Position numbers and translations under genes: made by a program
Assembly (NCBI GenBank): GCA_024291935.2
Contig: CM044313.1
Span: 81,157,001 to 81,221,000 of the forward strand
Length of the DNA: 64,000 bases
Source of the DNA: Okapia johnstoni
Taxonomy: Eukaryota; Chordata; Mammalia; Artiodactyla; Giraffidae
Reading direction: 5' to 3'
Shown here: piece by piece, positions 1 through 9,779 of the stretch
Layout of the letters: every line of letters begins with the position of its first letter
Position numbering within the stretch: position 1 is the stretch's first letter
The notes under the pieces: model-generated
The model's database searches: none
What the model saw: the letters and a program-made list of their open reading frames with translations, nothing else
What the model was told of the DNA's origin: nothing

Positions 1-544
1 TTGCCAGGTTGTGTCCCAAGAATTCACTCATGCTGGTGGCAAGAAGGTAGGAGCAAGGGTACTAGGTCTCACTTATCTGGAAGCTATAGAGTGTGGCCTG
101 GAGAAGACTAACTTGAGAGGATCTTCTTGGGGGAAATTGGTTCTCATACCTAGCAGTAGGTCCAGTTAAAGGCCAATATCCAATCAGTGGTAAACCATTC
201 TAAGCTAAACATCCTTCTAAACCTCCTTCTTCGTGGGAACTCTGAGAACAAGGCAGCTGAAAAGAATCCAGATGAAGGAAGAGTTGAGTCATGGTAGGAG
301 ACAAATCCTAGAACAATTCCCTAAGCAGAAGAGGTAGCTTCTAGAAACTACTGGCATGCTAAACAGGCACTCTCTAGAATACAGGAAGATATAATTTCCA
401 GAATCTTCTGCTCTGTGTTCACTTTCTCTGCTTCCTGATGATACTCGAGCCTCCTCCAGGCAACTTCCCCAAGGCTGGTCTATCCCTGTCTGCAGGTAAC
501 CCTGAGTCTAAGACAGCTGGCAGACAATGGCCCTGCTACCTGTT

Positions 545-1082
545 CTTGTTGTTGTTCAGATGCCATGTCGTGTCTGACTCTTCCTGACCCCGTGGACTGC
601 AGCACACCAGGCTTCCCTGTCCTTTAGCATCTCCTGGAGTTTGCCCAGGTTCATGTCCACTGAATCGGTGATGCTGATTCAACCATCAGCTTGAATCAGT
701 GACCCGACCGCCTCATCTTCTGCCACCCACTTCTCTTCCTGCCCTCAATCTTTCCCAGCCTCAGGGTCTTTCCCAATGAGTCAGCTCTTGGCATCAGGTG
801 GTCAAAGTATTGGAGCTTCAGCTTTAGTATCAGTCCTTCCAATGAGTATTCAAAGTTTATTTCCTTTCAGATTGACTGGTTTGATCTCCTTGCTGTCCAA
901 CAGACTCTCAAGAGTCTTCTCCAGCATCACAGTTCAAAAGCATAAATTCTTTGGTGCTCAGCTTTCTTTATGGTCCAACTCTCACATCCATATGTGGCTA
1001 CTGGAGAGGCCATAGCCTTGACTAAATGGACCTTTCTTGGCAAAGGATGCCTTTGCTTTTTAATACACCGTCTAGGTTTGTC
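545..1082 (-). mobile_element. BovB LINE fragment, 3' end
   Basis: Reverse-complement match to the C-terminal part of BovB ORF2 and the 3' end, from its GTTGTT-type tail at 545. Short frames such as ESWTIKKAEHQRIYAFEL are readable on the minus strand at about 927-990. A short duplication of the TGAATCGGTGATG segment lies near 661-705. Broken by frameshifts; not functional. Confidence 0.85.
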
Positions 1083-1356
1083 TGCTACCTGAGAAAGCGC
1101 TAAATGTGAGAGAGCTTTGTAAAGAGCTGCCAAAAGCATTTGGGAAAAGGAAAAAAGCTCAGTTATTTGCATTTCCCTGGTATCTCCAAGGCTTCTGCTC
1201 TGCTGGCACACAGGGCATCCTGGACATCTCATCAGACATTGCCCAGATCCTTGCTCTTCCTCCACTTCCAGTTATAGGAAGTCAGTCCTCTGTCAGGACT
1301 GGACATCATCCTTACTTACACTGCCCCCTTGGCTAGATTTCTCCCCTTAAAACAAA

Positions 1357-1410
1357 CATTTCATGCATTGGCAGGCAGGTTCTTTACCACTAGCGCCACC
1401 TGGAAAGCCC
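1357..1410 (-). mobile_element. Bov-tA SINE fragment
   Basis: About 54 bases match the reversed 5' end of Bov-tA: GCATTGGCAGGCAGGTTCTT, then TTTACCACTAGCGCCACC and a terminal AAGCCC. The rest of the element is absent. Confidence 0.65.
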
Positions 1411-1462
1411 AAGTTTATTAAGCCCAAGAATAGAATTTGAATTTATTTAGACCTATGATGAA

Positions 1463-1825
1463 CTGTGGTGTTGGAGAAGACTCTTGAGAGTCCCTTGGAC
1501 TGCAAAGAGATCCAACCTGTCCATCCTAAAGGAAATCAACCCTGAATATTCATTGGAAGGACTGATGCTGAAACTGAAACTCCAATACTTTGGCCACCTG
1601 ATGCAAAGAACTGCCTCATTGGTAAAGACCCTGATGCTGGGAAAGATTGAAAGCAGGAGGAGAAGGGGACGGCAGAGGATGAGATGGTTGGATGACATCA
1701 CCGACTCGTTGGACGTGAGTTTGAGTAAACTCCAGGAGTTAGTGGTGGACAGGGAAGCCTGGCATGCTGCAGTCCATGGGGTTGCAAAGAGTTGGACATG
1801 ACTGAGTGACTGAACTGATGATTGT
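1463..1825 (+). mobile_element. BovB LINE fragment, 3' end
   Basis: The plus strand reads the end of BovB ORF2 (for example [20 protein letters not shown], then [16 protein letters not shown] and [15 protein letters not shown]), ending in the 3' motif GACTGAGTGACTGAACTGA. It is 5'-truncated and lies in opposite orientation to the copy at 545-1082. Confidence 0.88.
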
Positions 1826-2385
1826 GTCTCATCTCTTTTGTAAATATTAATCAGTGCAGTGTGCCCTAACTTCACATAGGAAGCAAAATTGAGGAACCAG
1901 GATGGGTTACAGAGCAAATGAGTGTAATCAACTCTACAACCCAGAGAGCACTGTGGGCAGAAGGCAGGATGTGGTTTTGGTTGTCCCAATTCTGAGTCGG
2001 AGGCAGGGCCTCAGGAGTGGGTGGTGTCATAGATGCCTTCGAAAAATAGGACCAGACTAATAAATGGAAGTTACAAGGGGGAAGTTCTAGCTCAGTGCAG
2101 GAGAGACCTGGGAGTTGATGTGTGCCCCCAGCACCAGAAGTATCCAGGCTGAGGCTGGGTAGCCATCACCAGGGATGAGGAAGGGGTTGAGAGGTTTGCT
2201 GTTCTGCTTGCATGTTCTCCCAGCCAGTGCTCCAGGGTCCTGAGGAGAGTAGGGAGCAGGTATGTCACTGTCTTCTAGATAGAAATCTTCAAAAATTGGG
2301 ACTCTGCTTGTCCATCAGCCCAGGCTTCTTGCCTTATTTACTCTTTTGGTAAATTCATCTTTTGTCTACTCCCTAACTCCTTTTG

Positions 2386-2580
2386 GCTTCCCTGCTGGCT
2401 CAGCTGGTAAAGAATCCGCCTGCAATGCAGGAGACCTGGGTTTGATCCCTGGGTTGGGAAGATCCCCTGGAGAAGGGAAGAGCTATCCACTCCAGTATTC
2501 TGGCCTGGAGAATTCCATGAACTGTATAGTCTATGGGGTTACAAAGAGTTGGACACGACTAGTGACTTTCACTCACTCAT
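2386..2580 (+). mobile_element. Bov-tA SINE
   Basis: Full-length tRNA-Glu-derived SINE. The A-box-like TGGCTCAGCTGG and B-box-like GGTTTGATCCC are intact, followed by the Bov-A body and the tail TGACTTTCACTCACTC. Confidence 0.9.
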
Positions 2581-2979
2581 TTACTAAGCCATTCTGAGCC
2601 CATTGAAACCTTTCAGACTTGACCACCACTTGGCATTAAGCTTCTCAATGTGTGAAGTAGCACTTCATACTTGTTTTGGGTTTAAACAGACCTCTTTCAA
2701 GTTTTAGGGCAGTGCTTCTGAAACTTCTGAGAGTTTGAAGATGTTTTCAGTTCTGTTCCTGATTCTGTATCCTCTCCTGGGTTTTGCCTTCCAAACTATG
2801 ATGCTCATATATTAAGTCTTTTCCATACTGAAATCTATGAGTCACCTTGAGAGTTTTACTGTTGTTTGCTAGACCTTTTCCAGCTCATCTCACACCCTCT
2901 TGGAATAGAATGTCCTGAACCACATGCAGGTTCTCCAGCGTACACTTCTGCAGTTTTATGCACGTGTGCTCTGTGGGAG

Positions 2980-3215
2980 GCAGTGTGGAGTATAGGAAAA
3001 TGCATGATTTTAGGGCAGAAAAAATCCTGGTTCTTCCACTGATACTATGGGCTGTGCAACTTTGGGGAAGTTATTTAACCAGCCGCTTTGAGCATCAGTT
3101 TCCACATTTGCAAGATGGACATAGCAGTATGCACCTCAGATGTTCAAGAGGATAAACGACTTGGCATTTTAAAGCCTAGTACCCTGCCTTGCATTCAGTA
3201 AGCTCTGACTAATTT
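2980..3215 (+). mobile_element. MIR SINE (old)
   Basis: Diverged MIR in sense orientation: the core reads GGGCTGTGCAACTTTGGGGA, then a degenerate 'catcagtttccacatttgcaagatgg' core and a tail resembling 'cagtaagctctgac'. Typical of pre-eutherian remnants. Confidence 0.6.
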
Positions 3216-3581
3216 AGAGGAGTAGGAGGAAGAGAAGGGAAAGAAAAAGTTTCCATTCTTGCTTATAATATCTTTTTCATAATAAGGGACCTATTTGATA
3301 AAATAGGTAATAATTATTTCAGAACTGTACTTTGAGCCTCCCTGTCACATTCCAATTTCTCTCATCTTTATTGTATTCATTATCTTCCATTTGAGTGGAA
3401 GAATGGTATTCTTCTTCCATTTCAACCATGTAGATAAGAATGTTATATTTGACCATTATTAAACATAACTTAAACTTACAGCCTTATATCTTTATGAACA
3501 TAGGTAAGTAGTATGTGAGAGAGATAGAGAATGAACCCATTATCTTCTGGTTAATGTTTAGACAGTCCTGGCACCTCCCAG

Positions 3582-3758
3582 AAACAAGAGCTACTGCGAG
3601 AGAAGTGGGAGAGGAGCCACTTGCGAGGCAGAAGCCTCTCTCGGCGTTCCATCAGCAAGGAGAGGTGGGTGGAGACGCTGCTGGTGGCCGACACGAAGAT
3701 GATTGAGTACCACGGGAGGGAGAACGTGGAGTCCTATATTCTCACCATCATGAACATG
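3582..3758 (+). CDS. ADAMTS12: ADAMTS12 exon: prodomain end and start of protease domain
   Basis: 59 codons, phase 0 at both ends, starting [10 protein letters not shown] and ending YILTIMNM. It carries the pro/mature junction: a basic stretch RGRSLSRR followed by SISKER, where proprotein convertases are expected to cut after RR. The site is dibasic with Arg at P6 but no Arg at P4. [12 protein letters not shown] after it is the first beta strand of the reprolysin fold. Acceptor is CCTCCCAG at 3574-3581 and donor ATG|GTACGT. An alternative acceptor TTTAG at 3557-3561 is possible but has a poorer pyrimidine tract. Confidence 0.94.
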
Positions 3759-3867
3759 GTACGTCAGACCTCGTGGGGGCATGGGCAGCAGGTGAAGAGA
3801 TATCACTAGAAATGCTCCACCCCCAAAATAAGAAATGAGAGACCTTTTTGTGGTCCTTTTATGTTCG

Positions 3868-3992
3868 TTAATTTTTTAATTTGTTTGGCTGCACAGCTTG
3901 CGGGATCTTAGTTCCCCAACCAGGGACTGAACCTGGGCCCTTGGCAGTGAAAGTGCAGAGTTCTAACCACTGGACTGCCACGGAATTCCCTG
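3868..3992 (-). mobile_element. CHR-type tRNA SINE
   Basis: Reversed copy with the hallmark 'cttagttccccaaccaggga' B-box region, then 'ctaaccactggactgcca' and 'ggaattccctgg' at the element's 5' end. It starts about 110 bases downstream of an exon donor. Confidence 0.85.
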
Positions 3993-4016
3993 GTCCTACA
4001 TACATAATATATAACA

Positions 4017-4182
4017 GATTCAATCCCTGGGCTGGGAAGATCCCCTGGAGAAGGAAATGGCAACCCACTCCAATATTCTCACCTGTGAAAACCTGTGAAA
4101 ATCCCATGGACAGAGCAGTCTGGTGTGCTACAGTCCATGCAGTCGCATAGAGTTGACATGTCTGAGCAACTAAACACACACA
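4017..4182 (+). mobile_element. Bov-A SINE fragment
   Basis: Begins inside the element at AATCCCTGGGCTGGGAAGAT and runs to the CTGAGCAACTAA end. It contains a small internal duplication of CCTGTGAAAA at 4082-4101. Confidence 0.8.
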
Positions 4183-4469
4183 TGCTTAGTTAATTAAGGA
4201 TGGAAATTCAAAGCAAATTACTGTTTTTCTTAAAAACATGTATCCTAGGAAAACCTGTAATTTATCATGTATGTTTTCTAGTAGTTATTTATCAATGACT
4301 GAATCATTTTAGTATGATTTTTTTCTCACTGATTTATACAGGAAATTATTTCCACAAATCATGAAACTGAGGCAAAGAACTGGAACATTATTTCTTCAAG
4401 ATAGTTGGAGCTAGAATTGGAATAAAGTTAATGACCCTTAATTTCAAGTGTCCCTTTTGCATTGTAATA

Positions 4470-4580
4470 TTTTCTTTTTTTTTTTTTTATTTATTTTAGT
4501 TGGGGGCTAATTACTTTACAATATTGTAGTAGTTTTTGCCATACATTGACATGAATCAGCCATGGGTTCTCAATGTGGTC
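4470..4580 (-). mobile_element. L1 3' end (ruminant L1), truncated
   Basis: A poly-T run at 4476-4488 followed by ATTTATTTTAGTTGGGGGCT and AATTACTTTACAATATTG is the reversed 3' terminus of a ruminant L1. Only about 110 bases remain. Confidence 0.65.
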
Positions 4581-4732
4581 ATGTCTCACTCATCTTTGAA
4601 CTCCACCAAAAATTTCTGACCTGTAAGATAAAGAATTATTATAAATGCATTACAGTACTGTTTTCCCCCTCCTCGAGCATTTATCTGTTCTCTATTCACC
4701 TGAGACTAATGATTTTCCATTTCTGGTTCTAG

Positions 4733-4816
4733 GTCACCGGGTTGTTCCATAACCCAAGCATTGGCAACGCAATTCACATCGTTGTGGTTCGGCTCATTCT
4801 ACTTGAAGAAGAGGAG
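4733..4816 (+). CDS. ADAMTS12: ADAMTS12 exon: metalloprotease domain
   Basis: 28 codons, phase 0 to 0, [15 protein letters not shown] then [13 protein letters not shown]. It continues the reprolysin core: a helix after MNM, then a hydrophobic strand, [11 protein letters not shown]. Donor is GAG|GTAAGG, acceptor TTCTAG|GTC. The acidic EEEE end and the NPSIGNAIH segment match ADAMTS12; ADAMTS7 has DPSIGNPIH. The following intron is almost 19 kb. Confidence 0.95.
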
Positions 4817-4868
4817 GTAAGGCATAGATTCCCCACCACTCTTCCAACCTAGATCCTCACACTCCTTG

Positions 4869-5088
4869 ACATGCTAAGTCACTTCAGCCATGTCCAACTC
4901 TTTGGACCCTATGAACTGTAGCCTACCAGGCTCCTCTTGAGAGGATTCTCCAGGCAAGAATACAGGAGTGGGTTGCCATTTCCTACTCCGAGGGATCTTC
5001 CTAACTCAGGAATCGAACCTGTGTCTCTTACATCTCCTGCAATAGCAGGTGGGTTCTTTACCACTAGCACCACCTGGGAAGCCCTTCA
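4869..5088 (-). mobile_element. Bov-tA/Bov-A SINE
   Basis: Reversed full-length SINE: GTCACTTCAGCCATGTCCAA at one end, the B-box complement GGAATCGAACC in the middle, and GCACCACCTGGGAAGCCC at the other end. Confidence 0.88.
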
Positions 5089-5649
5089 CACTCCCTAACT
5101 CCTATCTTCAGAAGAGCTGTTGATGGAAAAGAAAGATGGTACCAGAAAGATGTCTGGAAGCCCATCTGTGTTATTTTCTTGGGAATTCAGGGATGTCAAG
5201 TGGAAGATGGAGAACATTTCCAAGATATACATACTTAGAATCATCTGACAGCCTTTGAATCTAGTAACTCACAAATCAGCTTGACAGCAGTGCCTAAGAA
5301 TATTCTGCAGTGGATTAAATCATGTTCTGACTGAGTGATTTCAAACAGTTTGAAGAGATGTGGAAATATCGAACCTTTTTTACTGTTTATTTCCCTCTTG
5401 CATCATAACACATGTCTCTGTTCTGGGCCCACTGGTCTCTCTGTACTTTTACTCGGGGATTCCATCTGACCTCAGAGACTTACGGCACATGGACATGCTG
5501 AGATTCAATTGATACCTCAAGCCTAGAGCTGCTACTTGAGCACCAGACTCATATCCAATTGCTTATTCAACATCTCAACCTGGATGTGTTCTAATCTACT
5601 TGAACTTGGAAACTTAATAAAATTTGAAATGGAATTCTCAGTTACTCTC

Positions 5650-6910
5650 TGCCCAAAGCATTTCAATTTTGCCTCCTGCCTTTCTCCAGCCCTCCCCTTC
5701 CCAGTTTCAGTAAGCAGTGCTATTGTGCACTGTTCAGAAGCCTGGGAATCATCCTTGATCCACCTTCCTTTCTTGTCTTACACATCTTCCAGCAAAGCCC
5801 ACAGTACTCCTGCCTTCAAAATGCATCTCCAGATCACCCACTGTTAGTCATCTCCACAGTTATTGTGTTGGTTTTGGCTTTATCATCGCTTGCCTTTATC
5901 ATCTCTACTGCAGTGGAATCCTTCATGTTCTTCCTGTTGTAACTCTTCCCCGCCCACCACCACCATAATCCAATCTTGACATAGCAGTTTAGAATGGAAA
6001 TTTTAAATACAAATTGAGGTGCTCCACTGCACAAAACATTTAATGGATTTTGGGGCTTCCTTGATAGTTCAGTTGGTAAAGAATCTGCCTGCAATGCAGG
6101 AGACCCCAGTTTGATTCCTGGGTCGGGAAGATCCCCTGGAGAAAGGATAGGCTACCCACTCCAGTATTCTTGGGCTTCCCTTGTGGGTCAGCTGATAAAG
6201 AATCCACCTGCAATGTGGGAGACCTGGGTTTGATCCCTGAGTTGGGAAGATCCCCTGGAGAAGGGAAAGGCTACCCACTTCAGTATTCTGGCCTGGTGAA
6301 TTCCATGGACTATATAGTACATGGGGTCATAAAGAGCTGGACAAGACTGAGCAACTTTCACTTTCACAGAACAATTTGAGCTTTTCTTACTCTGTCCTAT
6401 GGAGAGTTTCATGATCTAGCCTCCTTCCACTTTCCCATTTTTCGTGTGTCACTCTCTGCCTTGCTCCACCACTTTGCACAGGACTTCATATAGGTTCTAG
6501 AACACCCGAGGCATTCTTGAGCCTCATGGCCTGTGCAACTGAGGTTCCCAATGCCTTAAACGTCCCTCCCCTGGCTCTGCTCATGGCTGGCACCTTGTGA
6601 ACTCCCAGGCCTCTGTTTAAATGACACTTCTTCAGAGAGGTCTCAATGACCAACCTTCCCCAAGCTGGCCCCACTCAGCAGTCTCCATTGCAGAATGGAG
6701 TTTACTTCCCTTCTTAACAAAGCTTCTAGAAGCCATTAATATTCTGTGTATTTGTTTACTTTTTTCTTGCTTATCTCAATCACCATCAGAATGTGAATTC
6801 TAGGAGAGCAGTAAATATGTTTCTTTATTCTTGGCTCTATCTCCAGCTTCTAACACAGTGCCTGGGCATAAATGAATGAATAAATGAATTAAGTGAAATT
6901 TAATGAATGA
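5650..6910 (+). mobile_element. L2 LINE, interrupted
   Basis: Diverged L2 in sense orientation on both sides of a SINE at 6053-6364. The 3' part is clearest: 'gaatgtgaattctaggagag' followed by 'acagtgcctgggcataaatg' and a short (AATG)n-type end near 6870-6900. Much older than the SINE inside it. Confidence 0.6.
6053..6364 (+). mobile_element. Bov-tA SINE, tandem dimer
   Basis: Two Bov-tA heads in tandem. The first (6053-6172) stops after CCACTCCAGTATTCTTG. The second (6173-6364) starts again at GGCTTCCCTTGTGGGTCAG and runs to the CTTTCACTTTCAC tail. Both heads keep A- and B-box-like tracts. Confidence 0.88.
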
Positions 6911-7010
6911 CTGAACCATCCAACCTGGTGAAATGACTTTGAAATCTATAGCTCTTAACCAGCAGCTGAGGTAGATAAAGAAGGGCATTATTCAAATCTC
7001 CATGAACAGG

Positions 7011-8990
7011 AGTTGTTGTTCAGTTGCTCAGTTGTGTCCTGTTCTTTGCGACCCCATGGACTGCAGCATGCCAGGCTTCCCTGTCTTTCACTATCTACCA
7101 GAGTTTGCTCAAACTCATGTTCATTGAGTTGATGATGCCATCCAACAGTCTCATCCTCTGTAGCCCTTTTCCTCCTGCCCTCAATCTTTCCCAACATGAG
7201 GGTCTTTTCCAATGAGTCAGCTCTTCACATCAGGTGCCCAAAGTATTGGAGCTTCAGCTACAGCATCTGTACTTCCAATGAATATTCAGGGGTGATTTCC
7301 TTTAGGATTGACTACTTTGATCTTGTTGTCCAAGGGACTCTTAAGAGTCTTCTCCAGCACCACAATTCGAAAGCATCAATTCTTTGGTGCTCAGCCTTCT
7401 TTGTGGTCCAGCTCTCATATCTGTACATGACTACTGGTAAAACCGTAGCTTTGACTATATGGACCTTTGTCGGCAAAGTAATGTCTCTGCTTTTTAACAC
7501 ATTTTCTAGATTTGTCATAGCTTTACTTCCAAGGACCAAACATCTTTTTAATTTCATGGCCGCAATCACTGTCTGAAGTGATTTTGGAGTGCAAGAAAAT
7601 AAAGTCTGTCACTGTTTCCATTGTTTTCCATCTATTTACCATGAAGTGATGGGACTAGATGCCATGATCTTCATTTTTTAAATGCTGAGTTTTAAGCCAG
7701 CTTTTTCACTCTCCTTTTTCTCTTTTATCAAGAGTCTCCTCATTTCTTCTTCACTTTCTGCCATTAGGGTGGTGACATCTACATACCTGAGATTACTGAT
7801 ATTTCTCCCAGCAACCTTGATTCCAGCTTATGCTTCTTTGTGCCTGGCATTTCAGATGATGTACTGCACTGTTGCTTCTTGACCTCTTGACGTATTCCTT
7901 TCCCAATTTGGAACCAGTCCATTGTTCCATGTCTGGCTCTTACTGTTGCTTCTTGACATGCATACACAAGGTGTTGAAGCGTACCTTGAAGGATTGTGAT
8001 CTCAAAGGTTTTAGCATAGTTTGCTAGAAGTTGAAATGAGTGCAATTTCATCTCTGGTTCCTCTGCCTTTTCTAAATCCAGCTTGAACATCTGGAAGTTC
8101 TCAGTTCACATACTGTTGAAGCGTACCTTGAAGGATTGTGATCATTACCTTGCTAGCATTTGAAATGAGTGCAATTATGTGGTGGTTTGAACACTCTTTG
8201 GCATTGCCCTTCTTTGGGATTGGAATGAAAACTGACCTTTTCCAGTCCTATGGCAAGTGCTAAGTTCCCCAAATTTGCTGGCATATTGAATGCAGTTCTA
8301 TAACAGCATCATCTGTTAGGATTTGAAATAGTTTAGCTGGAATTCCATCACTTCCACTAGCTTTGCTGTAGTAATGCTTCCTAAGGCCCACTTGACTTCA
8401 CATTCCAGGATGTCTGGCTCTAGGTGAGTGATCACACCATCATGGTTGTCCGGGTCATTAAGACTTTTTTTGTATAGTTCTTCTGTGTATTCTTGCCTCC
8501 TCTTCTTAATATCTTCTGCTTCTGTTGGGTCCATACTGTTTCTGTCCTTTACTGTGCCCATCTTTGCATGAAATATTCTCTTTGTGTCTCAGTTTTTTTG
8601 ACGAGATCTCTAGTCTTTCTCATTCTATTGCTTTCCTCTGTTTCTTTGCACTGTTCACCTATGAAGGCTTTCTTATCTCTCCTTGTTATTCTTTGGAACT
8701 CTGCTTTCAGATTGATATATTTTTTCTTTTCTCCTTTGCCTTTCACTTCTCTTCTTTTCTCAGCTATTTGTAAGGCCTGAGAGACAACCATTTTGCCTTT
8801 TTGCATTTTCCTTCTTGGGGATAGTTTTGGTCACCACCTCCTGTACAATGTTATGAACCTCTGTCCATAGTTGTCCAGCCACTCTATCAGATCTAGTCCC
8901 TTGATTTGTCACTTCCAGTGTATAAGGGATATGATTTAGGTCATATCTGAATGGTCTAGTTATTTTCACTACTTTCTTCAGTTAAAGTCT
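7011..8990 (-). mobile_element. BovB LINE, long 5'-truncated copy
   Basis: Reversed BovB of about 2 kb. The minus strand reads ORF2 pieces such as [20 protein letters not shown] (about 7435-7500), reverse-transcriptase segments near 7900-8090, and the linker MDPTEAEDIKKRRQEYTEEL (about 8470-8530). Several frameshifts and stops make it dead. A piece of the RT region is duplicated (7972-8001 and 8114-8143). Confidence 0.9.
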
Positions 8991-9779
8991 GAATTTTGCA
9001 AACAGGAGACCTGAGGTCAAAATGCTCAAGGCGAGTTTTACTGTTTTCTGAGTGGAAACCTCCATAATAGAAGATCTTACGTCAGTGATCTCTGGAGCCT
9101 TACCCTTTTTCCTTCCTCTCTCCACCACCACTTCTACTTGCCTTAGTCACTCAAGATATACTTTGGGTATCATGGAATACCTATTATTTCCCTTCCTGTA
9201 AGCCTTTTTAAAAAAGATTTAACCCAAACTTAGAAACTAGGCGAAACAAAGACCATGTATCCTTTCAGTGGCGAGCATGACCCTTCTCACTCTAGGGGAA
9301 TATAGATTTGTTTGATTATGGTCTAGGCATGGTAAAGTTAGGGGATAACACGCAGGATACTGATAGAATACAAATGGGTTTTGTCAGGTAGAGATGCAAA
9401 GGATTTGTGTCAGCAGAGAAGATAATTCCAAAGATGATGGCTTTATTTGTCTGCGGCACATTGCATAATTGTGTATCTAATTCCGCAGTCTTAGTCCAGC
9501 ATTCCTTTTCTTTGTTTGTTTGTTTGCTTGCTTTTTACTATCATTGCATCAGCTGTTATGTACCTGCCTTTGAACCAGGTTTTCCATCTGCTTGTCTCCT
9601 TATTAGTGAGTTAAATAAATCTTGAACATGTGTTCACCATGTATTTGTATGAGAATTATGTTTTTAACTTTTAAAAAATTTTACTTGACTAGCTTTGAAG
9701 AAAATTATACTTGACAATTGCCATTACTGCCATTACCCCTGTAGTTTGGTAATGCACCCTTGTACATTACCCCTGTACA

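Larger units (their letters stand above)
1..3581 (+). other. Intron upstream of the first visible exon (3' part)
   Basis: The window opens inside an ADAMTS12 intron. Positions 1-544, 1083-1350, 1830-2385, 2590-2975 and 3220-3560 hold no repeat family or coding sequence I recognise. The remainder is two BovB fragments in opposite orientation (545-1082 and 1463-1825), a Bov-tA fragment (1357-1410), a Bov-tA SINE (2386-2580) and an old MIR (2980-3215). The intron ends in a short pyrimidine stretch and CAG at 3579-3581. Confidence 0.75.
3759..4732 (+). other. Short intron with SINE and L1 pieces
   Basis: 974-base intron. It holds a reversed CHR-type SINE (3868-3992), a Bov-A fragment (4017-4182) and a 5'-truncated L1 3' end (4470-4580). 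The spaces 4185-4465 and 4585-4715 show no recognised element. The acceptor is CTGGTTCTAG. Confidence 0.75.

Noticed and set aside
2400..2470. tRNA-like A and B boxes in Bov-tA copies, taken as possible tRNA genes
   Set aside because: They are SINE heads derived from tRNA-Glu without a foldable mature tRNA or anticodon context.
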